This document shows, piece after piece, positions 55,911 through 64,000 of a stretch of 64,000 bases of DNA. The first letter of the stretch is position 1. Each line of letters begins with the position of its first letter. The stretch is taken from NCBI GenBank assembly GCA_019828545.1, contig JACVRA010000024.1:1-64000 (forward strand). The letters are read 5' to 3'. The DNA is from Paracamarosporium sp. OC-R06-R3 (lineage: Eukaryota; Ascomycota; Dothideomycetes; Pleosporales; Didymosphaeriaceae). The notes under the pieces were generated by a model. That model saw only the letters and a list, made by a program, of their open reading frames with translations, was not told where the DNA came from and ran no database searches. A program made the translations under genes and the position numbers.

Positions 55911-57389
55911 ATGCTCGCAATGGTCTCAAGCGGGAAGCGCGACTCCATGGATGCTGCTACAGATGTAGCATCCAAACTGGACGCAACGCATCTCTCGGCC
56001 TCGCCATCGGCGCCATCATCGAAGAAAGAGCGCTCCCTAGGCCTCACTGACCTCCCAGCATCCGTACGAAATAAAATCTATGCCCATGTCCTCGACACCG
56101 AGCTCGTCAATGCCGGTCAGCCCAATGTGTCTTACACACATACGTTGAAAGACTCCATGCTCCACTTCGCCGCCTCCCGCACCCCTTTCCCGGTCCAGAC
56201 TGCTCTCTTTTATGTGAACAAGCAGATTTCAGAAGAAAGTCGAAGCTTCTTCTATTCGAAAAATCTGTTTGTCAAGCTTGAGATCTACTCTGCCGATGCG
56301 AGGCACGCAAAGACGATGTTGGAGGATTCGGGTGTGTTGTTCTCGGTCGGGACGCCAGAGGCGGTGGAGCGGTGCAGAGCGCATGCAATGGATATTACAA
56401 TTGTGGAGAAGGGTAGTGCCGTGAAAAGAGCGAGCGTCATGTTTCCGGCCCAGTATCTGCCCCGTCTGATTAACTTCATGGAACAAGCGAGTAATGCGTC
56501 CGGAACGTGGGCGCCAAGCCACGCGTTATTTTTATCCGTGATCAATACATACGGACTCGAGAAAGCAAGAGTACAAGGTGATCTTCTAGAACTGTTCCGG
56601 TTGCTCACAAACGTTGGGGCAGTGGAGGTTGAAGGAAAGAATTTGCTAGAAGGATTTGCCGAGGGGTTGCAAAGAAGTATGATGGCAGCCACCTTTGAGG
56701 CGGACGCATGGCTTGCGGGTGTGACTGAGATGACTGACCGTGCCGAACAAGCCCACTTGAAGGGTAAACACAATATCGCCGCTCAGCAAGCGCAGACGGC
56801 CATCATATCAATGACGTACGCCTATCTCACGCGGGCAGAAAAACTGCACTCTCAAGCGGACTCCTTCGCAAAGGCCATCCAGCGACTCCGCTGGCGTACC
56901 GAACTTTTGCTCGCAACACTACTCCATTCTCAACACTCCGATACCGCCGCCGCCCTTTCCGGGCGGACGCCCGATTCTGTCCCTTCAACTGCCCAAAGGC
57001 AAACCGCAACTGAACTGATAGCCGCCGAAAACGCAGCCTCATATGCCCTCAGCCTATCCACTGACTCGCCCTCTCCAGCCTCAAACCCATGGTTCCGTTC
57101 TCTGCCTGCGGAGCTCATCCCTCCAAACAAATCCGACTGGTTCACTGACGAAGAAAGGGGCAGGACCTGGTACGTGCTCGGACTTGTACACACTGCGTTA
57201 GGAGAGTACCTGTTTGCTGCGGGCGATCTGGAGCGGGCGGTGGGGTTATTGGGTGAGTCTAGTAATGAGGTAACAATGGTAGAAGCGGAGAAGGCGTTTG
57301 CGAGAGCGCGGGAGGGGATCAATTGGGAGGTTCGGCCAGGTGTCGGCCTGAGGAAAGCTGCATGGATTGCGAGGAGGGAAGACAGTTAG
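55911..57389 (+). CDS. uncharacterised protein with F-box-like N-terminal segment
   Basis: Single-exon gene for a 492-aa cytosolic protein. Near residue 45 it has LGLTDLPASVRNKIYAHVLD, followed by QTALFYVNKQISEESRSFFY. This pair (LPxxxRNxIYxxVL ... LLxxNKQIxxEAxxxFY) is the hallmark of a widespread fungal F-box-like domain family. The middle is helical, and the C-terminal half resembles TPR-type helices (RTWYVLGLVHTALGEYLFAAGDLERAV). No membrane segment or signal peptide. In this family function is mostly unknown. A start at ATG 55911 or the nearby 55920 is possible; the first is preferred since no other methionine precedes it in frame. Confidence 0.75.
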   Translation: MLAMVSSGKRDSMDAATDVASKLDATHLSASPSAPSSKKERSLGLTDLPASVRNKIYAHVLDTELVNAGQPNVSYTHTLKDSMLHFAASRTPFPVQTALFYVNKQISEESRSFFYSKNLFVKLEIYSADARHAKTMLEDSGVLFSVGTPEAVERCRAHAMDITIVEKGSAVKRASVMFPAQYLPRLINFMEQASNASGTWAPSHALFLSVINTYGLEKARVQGDLLELFRLLTNVGAVEVEGKNLLEGFAEGLQRSMMAATFEADAWLAGVTEMTDRAEQAHLKGKHNIAAQQAQTAIISMTYAYLTRAEKLHSQADSFAKAIQRLRWRTELLLATLLHSQHSDTAAALSGRTPDSVPSTAQRQTATELIAAENAASYALSLSTDSPSPASNPWFRSLPAELIPPNKSDWFTDEERGRTWYVLGLVHTALGEYLFAAGDLERAVGLLGESSNEVTMVEAEKAFARAREGINWEVRPGVGLRKAAWIARREDS

Positions 57390-58020
57390 TGGTTCGCTAG
57401 ACTTAGGCACAGGTTCAACTCTCGAACTTGTAAACAGAGGTTTACCAATGGTATGGTATGGTATGTTTATGGGGTAAAGTCTTTCTTTGGGTGGTATACA
57501 ACCGAGAGTTGCCCGATAGTATACCTTTGCTAGAATTTGGCGTTCTGTTCTGTTTTGCGTAAGAATAGCCGCGAGGGTCGTGGGTTTAAGCCCATGATAG
57601 AAAAGCTTTGTCGTAACTTGATGCCTACGTTTCGCATGACTGCGTTTGGTTTGGTGAGCAACCTGTTCCATCTTTGGGGCGGCAGATAGTAGACGTGAAA
57701 TTGCTTAAATTAGTCGGTAACGCTGTATTTGCGCTGTTTGCTTTAGTGATTCTGTCGATGAACGTGACGTTACATGTGAACGAGTGCAAACGAGTCTCTC
57801 GTTCTATACGCTCCGAGCTCCGGCGTAAGGCTCTTCTTGGATTCCTAGCGTTTGCAATCAAGAGATATAAGGGTGTGTAGTACTTATTGTTCTGCTACTC
57901 CTGTCCTTTTTCACTAAACTCGTCTCTAGATCTCTTAAAAAGAGCTAACTTTGGGGAAACTGGTCTTCACTTAGCCATATACTGCTCACAAGATCTTCTT
58001 TAAACTTATTCCACTTCGAC
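57390..58020. other. intergenic region
   Basis: About 630 bp. A short hydrophobic frame (about 57674-57880, plus) lacks an upstream ATG and is not called. No RNA gene recognised. Confidence 0.45.
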
Positions 58021-59148
58021 ATGTCACTCTTCAACCACAGTTCTAACTCCAAACTCATGGATATCTCATCTCCCGAAGAGGCTCAGAACGATCCTCACGA
58101 AAACCATCTTCAAGTTCCCACAGGTCCCAAGGCCACCCTGACTGTTGCTTCCAGGCCGAATTCCCTTGACGGGCACAGAGTCCGATTCAATCCGATTTGG
58201 CGATTCTTCGGTGTCCCATCTCCACAGGACATGCACCACCACATCCTTCACAAGAAGCACGGCAACCGGTACTTCAGCATCACTGCTATCCAACAACCAC
58301 GCATGCCTTGGACACCCCTCCCCTCGCGCCAGGAGATGGAGACTCGCCCTTGCTTCCACACCGGTTCCCGCATCCATGTTCTGACATGTGGACACACCGT
58401 TGTGAGTTCCCTTTACCCTGTCTTGAGAAAACTTGACTTCCCTTGCACTTTTCAAATTAACACCACTTAGGCCGTCCAACGCGACGCGGAGCCTTGTGCC
58501 ACCAATTGCAAACCGCCTATGCCCGAAACTTCCACTGGCTCGACGATCGCAGCGCCCTATGCAACCACCATCGACAAGCACCGCTCCACAACAGTCGAAG
58601 CCGTGAATGCAAACGCCCAGTTCCTTCTCGAGAACGGTGATCCTATGGCAGATGCAAAATACAATGCGCACGTCAACATCCTTTCTGCGCTCTGGGAGAA
58701 GCAAGACCATGCCCTTCTGCCGCAACTCGACCTGGTTTCTGGTGATTTCTCCTGCACGCTTTGCGGCACCACGTCGCACCGCGCCACCAACCCTGCTGCA
58801 CTTGTCCCCCATGCCCCATACCATTGCGTCGTCGTTGGGAAAGATAAACACGATGTTGCTATCATCATGGAGCTCGAGAAGGGTGTGGAGCCGTGCAGTC
58901 CACCAGGCCGCTCCATCAACATGTCAAACGGGCCACCTCTTAAGCGCTTGGGACCTACACACGATAGGGGATTTGGGCGTTCTGGCGAGATTGTAGGATT
59001 CAAGGAAACTATGGGAGAGAAGAACAAGCGTCTTCGCGACGGATATGATTCCGCTCTGCGGAGGAGAGAAAAGGAGAGGGTGATGGGGAAGTTGAGAGAG
59101 GAAAATCTTATCGAGGAGTTGGAGGCTACGGGTCTGGAGGGCTGGTGA
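58021..59148 (+). CDS. uncharacterised protein with paired Cys motifs
   Basis: Encodes a 352-aa protein. Exons: 58021-58401 and 58471-59148; intron 69 nt joining HVLTCGHTV to AVQRDAEPCATNCKPP. The cysteine/histidine spacing CGHTV...EPCATNC (residues about 122-141) and a later CTLCG (about 222) could bind a metal ion, but no named zinc finger fits. The N-terminal region has RFNPIWRFFGVPSPQDMHHH; the C-terminal end is charged and helical (RLRDGYDSALRRREKERVMG). No signal peptide or membrane helix. Unrecognised family; the clean intron and uniform composition support a real gene. Confidence 0.72.
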
Positions 59149-59500
59149 TGACTACCTGGAAGTACTGTTGGCCAGTCGGTACGTGATGTATAGTGAGGGT
59201 TCCTCTAAATGGCCGACTAGAAGAATACTGGGTTTGTATCATGTGGGAGTTTCTGGCGTTGGGTCTGCCCTAGCTTTCGATCTTACAACGAAAGTTGGGG
59301 CAATGTTGTCGTCACATGCGTAGGTTTCGGCTTCCCTATGTTTGGGTTGGTACTCTTATTTATCCGGGCTGGATGTGGTCTCTGCACTCCTGTGGATAAG
59401 TCATTGCTTGTTTGGCAATCCGGTTTGGATATGCTTCTGCTCACACTAGTTTAATAGGATAATACATGCGTCTAGTCATCTTGAGCTATTTAACCTTTGT
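59149..59500. other. convergent intergenic region
   Basis: About 350 bp between two stop codons; holds both 3' flanks. Nothing else seen. Confidence 0.5.
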
Positions 59501-60838
59501 TTACTCGACGTAGGAAGTGTAAATCTGCAACTTCTTGGTAGCTTTGAACTCCACTTCAACACCATGCCCGACAAAAAAGATATACCCTTCGCTAAGCTTG
59601 TGCTCCTTCCCGTCCGCCTTCAAAGAACCTTCACCGCTGGTCACGATGAAGATGGACGGTCCATTGAGAGCTTCGACCGTCTCCTCCTCGCCGTCATTAA
59701 GTTCCGTGGACAGCACGTTGAACTCGCTCAAGGGTGGAGCATAGATCTGTGTTTTGCCGTTCTTGGAGCGGTCGAAGGGCTTTGGAGGAAGCATGCACTC
59801 GTCGGGCGAATGCGGCGTATAAGTCAAGCAGGAGGTAAATATGTCGACCGAGTTGCGGTCAGCGCGGGGGCAGAATCCGGTGTTGAGAACGTTGTTGGAG
59901 CGGGCCATGCATTCGATGATGTCGCCAGACAAATAGGCGTGGATACCGTCGGCGGGAATATAGATGCTGTCACCCTTCTTGAGCTTAAGGTAGTTCATTG
60001 TGATCAACGCAACGACTGTTCCATTGTCCGTCTTGTCGTATTGTTCTGACAGGCGAGAGATCAGCTCTGGGATGTAGGAGTCCTTGCCAAATCGTTCCTT
60101 GGGGATCTTGAGAAGGGCATCGTTGGTCTTTTTGATGGCTTCGTCAGATGCTGTGAGCATGGCCTTGACGATGTGCTTGAGCGATTGGTCGTCAAAATCA
60201 GGCTTCTTGACGGAGGGAAGGAATGGTTGCAGGGGTGGCAATTGCATTAGCTGCTGAATATCTTTCAGAGGTTTGAAGCCACAGAAGGCTTCGAAATCCG
60301 AAAGGGCAAGCGCGATTTCCGGCTTGTGGTTCGGATCCGTGAACTGGTCAGGATCGCGGCTGTGAAGTTGGGAGGCAAGGTCTTTATTCTGATGCAGGCG
60401 TTAGCGGGCGGGCGGGCGGGTGTACAGGGCGGACGATGCGATACATACGGGATGCAGCTGCAGCGGAAGGGCCTTTGCTATTGACAGCACCTTTGGAAGG
60501 AAGGGAATTTTGGTGTGGTTGAATTTATCGACCGTCCTTTTCCCGATGAGGGCTTCTGCATTCTTATCCAATACTTGTTGAAGATCTTGACCACTCTCGA
60601 GCACGTACGAGGGCAGCTCGGGGTATGTTCCCATCCACCTGTCACGTGTTAACGTCCTCTGCAGCCACCACGACGAGTAACGATCCAATTACATCTCGGC
60701 ATAGGGGCTGTTCTCATCGATCTCGAAGTCAGTGCCCGGGGTTTTGGAGCATAGTTTGGCAGCGAGCGAACTCGAGCCCTGCCTGCCCCAGGGGTACTGG
60801 TTGCAGTAGCACTTGAGCTGTATCACTTTTTCGACCAT
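59501..60838 (-). CDS. PMI1: mannose-6-phosphate isomerase, type I
   Basis: Encodes a 407-aa zinc metalloenzyme that interconverts fructose-6-phosphate and mannose-6-phosphate, the entry to GDP-mannose for glycosylation and cell wall mannan. Exons (minus): 60838-60693, 60638-60449, 60388-59501; introns 54 and 60 nt. Type I features: NQYPWGRQGSSSLAAKL near the start, QLHPNKDLASQLH formed across intron 2 (zinc ligands Q and H), HKPEIALALSDFEAFCGF (zinc ligand E), and the signature YIPADGIHAYLSGDIIECMA with its His ligand. The following SNNVLNTGFCPR differs from the SDN form common in other type I enzymes. Cytosolic. Divergent from the mannosyltransferase gene. Confidence 0.95.
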
Positions 60839-61398
60839 TGCGACGGTTCAGACGGCGGAGATGGGAAGGGAACTCTCGGTCGACGGTGGAAGCAGATACT
60901 TATCGAGGCATATTGGTGACAGACGGCCGACGTCATAGCGGGTTCCGGAGCAACGCTGGCCGCTGGCCTCTGGCCTCTGGCCTCTGGAGACTGCGAGACT
61001 GCGAGACGCGCGCAGTGCGGCCGAGAGAGGACGCAGGCAATGGTTCCCGGGCGCCCGCCGGAGTCGCCGCGCTGCCGAACGGGTCGGTGCAGCGTGGAGG
61101 TGAACAGGTGAACGGTTGCGGAAGAGGGCCGGGGCGGGCGTCTTGGCGCTCCGCTCCCAAAGACTAATTTTCCCCCGGCACATGCCAGGAGCTACGAGCG
61201 ACGAGCCACGCCTCACGCGCGTCCCCATCGCATTGCCTCCCCACGCCCTGCTCGCGACGGCTGCTCCTGTCCCAAGCATGTCGCTGAAATAAGCGCCGCG
61301 CCCCGCCCCGCCCCGATCATCGCCCTAGCCTCCCGCTGCCATCCCTCGTTCTGCGTCTGATCTGGCCTCCCTGGCCGACTCCCTCTCCGACTCCCACA
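60839..61398. promoter_or_regulatory. shared divergent promoter of PMI and mannosyltransferase
   Basis: About 560 bp, GC-rich. It contains three copies of CTGGCCT (60963-60983), two of GACTGCGA (about 60989-61004), a CRE-like GACGTCA (about 60929-60935), and a CCCCGCCCCGCCCC tract (about 61299-61312) near the mannosyltransferase leader. Assignment as shared control region is inferred from gene orientation. Confidence 0.55.
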
Positions 61399-62478
61399 AT
61401 GCACTTCGCCATGCCGCCGCGCAAGACGTCGCGCCCCCCGCCCTACGCCGCACGCAGCCAGTCCTCGCTGCCCATACCGCCTGCGCTGAAGAATCTGCTG
61501 CGCGGCGGACGCCTGCGCACCACTGTGCTGGTGCTCCTGGGCTTCCTCACCCTGATATGGCTGTTTCGAAGAGCAGGCGGCGGCGATGCGGGCGCACACA
61601 TAGCCAAGGTCGCCATTGGCTCCGGCCCGCCAGTCGTCATCGTCACAACCATCGATCCCAAGGCGGATGCGGCGTGGGTGGGCAAGATCAAGAAGAACAG
61701 AGAGGACTATGCCAAGAAGCACGGTGCGTTCACCACCCACACACCCACCCTCGTGTGCGCGCTCTACTGACCCATGCCAGGCTATCTGACATTCTTCCCC
61801 GATAACAACCAATACCCCATCAACAATTCCCCCCACACGTGGTCCAAGGTACCCGCGCTGCGGCACGCCATGACATTATACCCGGGCTCGACCTTCTTTT
61901 GGTACCTGGACAGCGCCGCTCTCATCATGAACCCTTCGATTGACCTCCAGTCTCACATACTAAAGCCCTCCCGTCTCGAGGAGCTCATGATTACAAACGA
62001 GCCTGTGGTCCCACCTGACAGTGTCATCAAGACATTTGGCAACTTGAAGGGCGACAGGATAGACTTCATTGTAACACAGGACAAGGAGGGACTGGTGCCC
62101 ACCAGCGTCATTGTGAGAAATGGAGAATGGGCCAAGTACTTCCTGGACGCATGGTTCGACCCCATTTACAGAAGCTACAACTTCCAGAAGGCCGAGTCCC
62201 ACGCGCTGGAGCATATTGTTCAGTAGGTTTTTAGACACTGCCATTGGTCGGTCCAGTTACTAACATCCATCAGATGGCACGGCACTATACTCGCCAAGCT
62301 CGCCTTGATCCCACAGAATATACTCAACTCGTACGCATCGGGTCCTTACAATCCCGAGTTCGGAAAATACAAAGAGGGCGACCTGGTAGCAAACTTTCCA
62401 GGTTGCGCGCGCGACAAGCCAGACTGTGCAACGGAGCAGCAGGCCTTTTTTGACATCCTCGACAAGGACGATGACTAA
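61399..62478 (+). CDS. GT34 alpha-mannosyltransferase, Mnn10/Mnn11-like
   Basis: Encodes a 323-aa type II Golgi membrane protein of the galactosyl/mannosyltransferase family GT34, which extends the alpha-1,6-mannan backbone of N-glycans in the M-Pol II complex. Exons: 61399-61723, 61781-62222, 62274-62478; introns 57 and 51 nt, the second with an exact TACTAAC. A basic proline-rich N-tail precedes one helix (TTVLVLLGFLTLIWLF, about 42-57). Family segments are VVIVTTIDPKAD, WSKVPALRHAMTLYPGSTFF, WYLDSAALIMNP and the terminal GDLVANFPGC. At the usual DxD position the sequence reads LDSAALI, lacking the second Asp. The gene could be Mnn10 or Mnn11 type. Short length fits Mnn11-like proteins better. 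Confidence 0.87.
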
Positions 62479-63011
62479 ACGCATTCCGAATGACGACTGA
62501 TAAGGCTGTGGCCACGAGGCAGCCTCGTGTTGGCAAATCTGCAAGGCACGCAACCCTCGCGACGCTACGTATAGACTCGTTGCCCCACCTAGCAATGTAG
62601 TAATGGGCAAGCATTGGGAGGAAGAGCAACTCGTGTTGCTGGCGTACAGGCGTTGAGGTGGACGCATTTGGACCAATCATGTTTGATTTCATACCGACCG
62701 ACAAGGTTTCTAGATACACTGGATGTAGCAGGTCCGCTACTTCGTTTCGATATGACCTGGGTATTTTCATGGAATAGGTCATGCAGTAGGATAGTTGAAG
62801 TCATGTCTTGCTTCGTGACGCGGAGGAGCACTGTGTGTATTTCTTGGGTTTAGATGGAGTTACATGGTATCCGAAGCTATATACAGATTAATCTACAAAG
62901 CTTCTCTGAGCAGAAAGTCTATATGCAAAAAAAAAAAAAAAAACGGTCGTGATATCGTACAGCCAACGTCACTGACATCGGAGCATGTAATGTACAGGTT
63001 AGATCAGGGCA
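62479..63011. other. convergent intergenic region with poly(A) tract
   Basis: About 530 bp between two 3' ends. A 17-base A run lies at about 62927-62943. No gene seen. Confidence 0.5.
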
Positions 63012-64000
63012 TTACCTCTCTGCCGGCTTCCTTTGCGCCTTTACACTCTTCATGCTGCGGCGAGGCCGCGCGCTCCGCTCTCGACTGCTGATCTGTTTGG
63101 GCCCGCTTACAAGGCTCGCACACATTGGCGCTCTGGCACCTACGAACTTGCCCAGCGGGCTGAAGACTTCCACCTCGGGGAACTCATTTACGTCCTGTAT
63201 GTCCTCATCCTCTTCCCTCACTTTTACGTACTCTTCTCCACGCATCTTTGCCTCAAACTTCAGCCGTGACTCATCGGCCGCCTTCTTCTGCGCCGCGATC
63301 TTTGCATGGCGCAGCGCATTCGGATCCTTCTTGACCATGCCAACGGGCTTCCATCCTTGAGGACGCCGCACCTGCGCACTGACTTCAAGCCAGCCCACGC
63401 CTTCGACGACTATGTCCGTGCTGAAGATTCGGAAAGGAAGGTTCTCGGGACGCATTTTGGCAGCGACGGCGGAGGTCAGGGGCCCGGCGAGTTTCTTCGT
63501 GGCATCCCACTTCAGCTTGAACCTGCCTGCAGACCGCATCTTCGACCCAACATCGTTCACGAGTATAGAGTCTACGTGGCGATCGCTGACCTGCGCTTGG
63601 AGATCGACTGCCTTGTCCGTTCGTGTGACGTGCGGCTCGATAGGGACGAACGGATGGATGAGGAAGGTGAGATCTGAAGTGACGGGCGTGATGCGGATGA
63701 GACCACCGCCAAGGAGGAGTGATTGACCTGGTTTGAGCACGTAGCGCTGGGCGGTGATGCGGTGCTTCATTATGAGGTCGTCTTGGGCTTTGGGCTGGAC
63801 GAACGTTTCTAGCCCGGGGTTCGTGCGGGCGAGGCCCGGCATATCGACAAGCTCGCCTTTGTTGCGGCCGAAGGGGATGCGGATGGGGGATGCGGTGGTG
63901 CCGGGGAGCGAGGACGCGATGGGGAGGACGGGATAAGGAGTGTATGGCTGGGCGGGTGGGAGGAGCGCGTCTGGATCTAGATCCTCCTCCTCCTCTTCTA
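63012..64000 (-). CDS. GEP3: GEP3/YqeH-type mitochondrial GTPase, 3' part
   Basis: Partial gene: the 5' end lies beyond the right edge; about 329 codons are visible in one open frame from the edge to the stop at 63012. The visible part starts in an acidic linker, then has SSLPGTTASPIRIPFGRNKG and ELVDMPGLARTNPGLE, the PGTT (G2) and DxPG (G3) elements of a GTPase. In the YqeH/Gep3 family these come last because the G domain is circularly permuted. A C-terminal RNA-binding-like region follows (VLKPGQSLLLGGGLIRITPV, then IVVEGVGWLEVS and VEVFSPLGKFVGARAPMC). The end is basic. Gep3 (Mtg3) acts in mitochondrial small-subunit assembly. Assignment rests on the C-terminal domain pattern and the G3 context. 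Confidence 0.85.
   Translation of the reverse strand, partial: EEEEEDLDPDALLPPAQPYTPYPVLPIASSLPGTTASPIRIPFGRNKGELVDMPGLARTNPGLETFVQPKAQDDLIMKHRITAQRYVLKPGQSLLLGGGLIRITPVTSDLTFLIHPFVPIEPHVTRTDKAVDLQAQVSDRHVDSILVNDVGSKMRSAGRFKLKWDATKKLAGPLTSAVAAKMRPENLPFRIFSTDIVVEGVGWLEVSAQVRRPQGWKPVGMVKKDPNALRHAKIAAQKKAADESRLKFEAKMRGEEYVKVREEDEDIQDVNEFPEVEVFSPLGKFVGARAPMCASLVSGPKQISSRERSARPRRSMKSVKAQRKPAER

Noticed and set aside
57674..57880. Small hydrophobic frame resembling a one-helix membrane protein
   Set aside because: No ATG at its start and no supporting context; the in-frame ATG leaves only about 40 codons.
1..64000. tRNA genes, rRNA, CRISPR arrays, bacterial-type operons
   Set aside because: I saw no cloverleaf with box A/B elements, no rRNA-like segments and no regularly spaced repeats. 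Short tRNAs could still be missed by eye; a tRNAscan-SE run would settle it.

Overview
This window is nuclear DNA of a filamentous ascomycete. The genes have short introns, mostly 45-60 nt, with GTRNGT donors, CTRAC-type branch points (several exact TACTAAC or GCTAAC) and YAG acceptors. The gene set (AcuM-type zinc cluster regulator, Spo22/Zip4, GON7, PRM1, cutinase, LysM protein, Pth11-like receptor) is that of Pezizomycotina. Cutinase plus LysM protein and the look of the mitoribosomal protein suggest a plant-associated Dothideomycete, perhaps Pleosporales; that placement is inference. Exon-intron structures were worked out by eye from reading frame, splice consensus and family conservation. 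Wherever a multi-exon model is given, the summed exon lengths keep one open frame.

Layout. 1-821: right end of a decayed LTR retrotransposon (AT-rich interior, polypurine tract, LTR with TATA box). 1-32.2 kb: a dense housekeeping block holding MRPL16 and RFC1 (divergent), a GNAT acetyltransferase, a Gyp5-like Rab GAP, a triple-KH RNA-binding protein, a Dal5-family transporter, SPO22/ZIP4 (16 exons), an AcuM-like gluconeogenic regulator, a CENP-Q-like kinetochore protein with AT hooks, an Hsp70-like protein, an uncharacterised coiled-coil protein and a RING-CH ubiquitin ligase. 32.2-43.2 kb: a gene-poor accessory stretch with an unrecognised secreted protein, a seven-helix Pth11/rhodopsin-type membrane protein, a LysM protein and a cutinase, separated by 0.9-1.9 kb spacers. 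43.2-64 kb: housekeeping again, with GON7, VPS39/VAM6, an uncharacterised conserved-looking protein, PRM1, two uncharacterised proteins, mannose-6-phosphate isomerase, a GT34 mannosyltransferase and the 3' part of a GEP3/YqeH-type mitochondrial GTPase running off the right edge.

Functional links. Mannose-6-phosphate isomerase and the Mnn10/Mnn11-type mannosyltransferase are divergent across about 560 bp and act at the start and end of one route (GDP-mannose supply, Golgi mannan). The middle accessory block combines chitin binding, cutin hydrolysis, surface sensing and a novel secreted protein, which reads as a host- or substrate-interaction neighbourhood rather than a biosynthetic cluster. 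No tRNA, rRNA, CRISPR array or complete mobile element was seen. I found no clear previously undescribed multi-gene system; the best novelty candidates are the unrecognised secreted protein (33695-35050), the 18-nt and 23-nt microexons that build a zinc cluster in the AcuM-like gene, and the uncharacterised proteins at 29201, 47950 and 58021.
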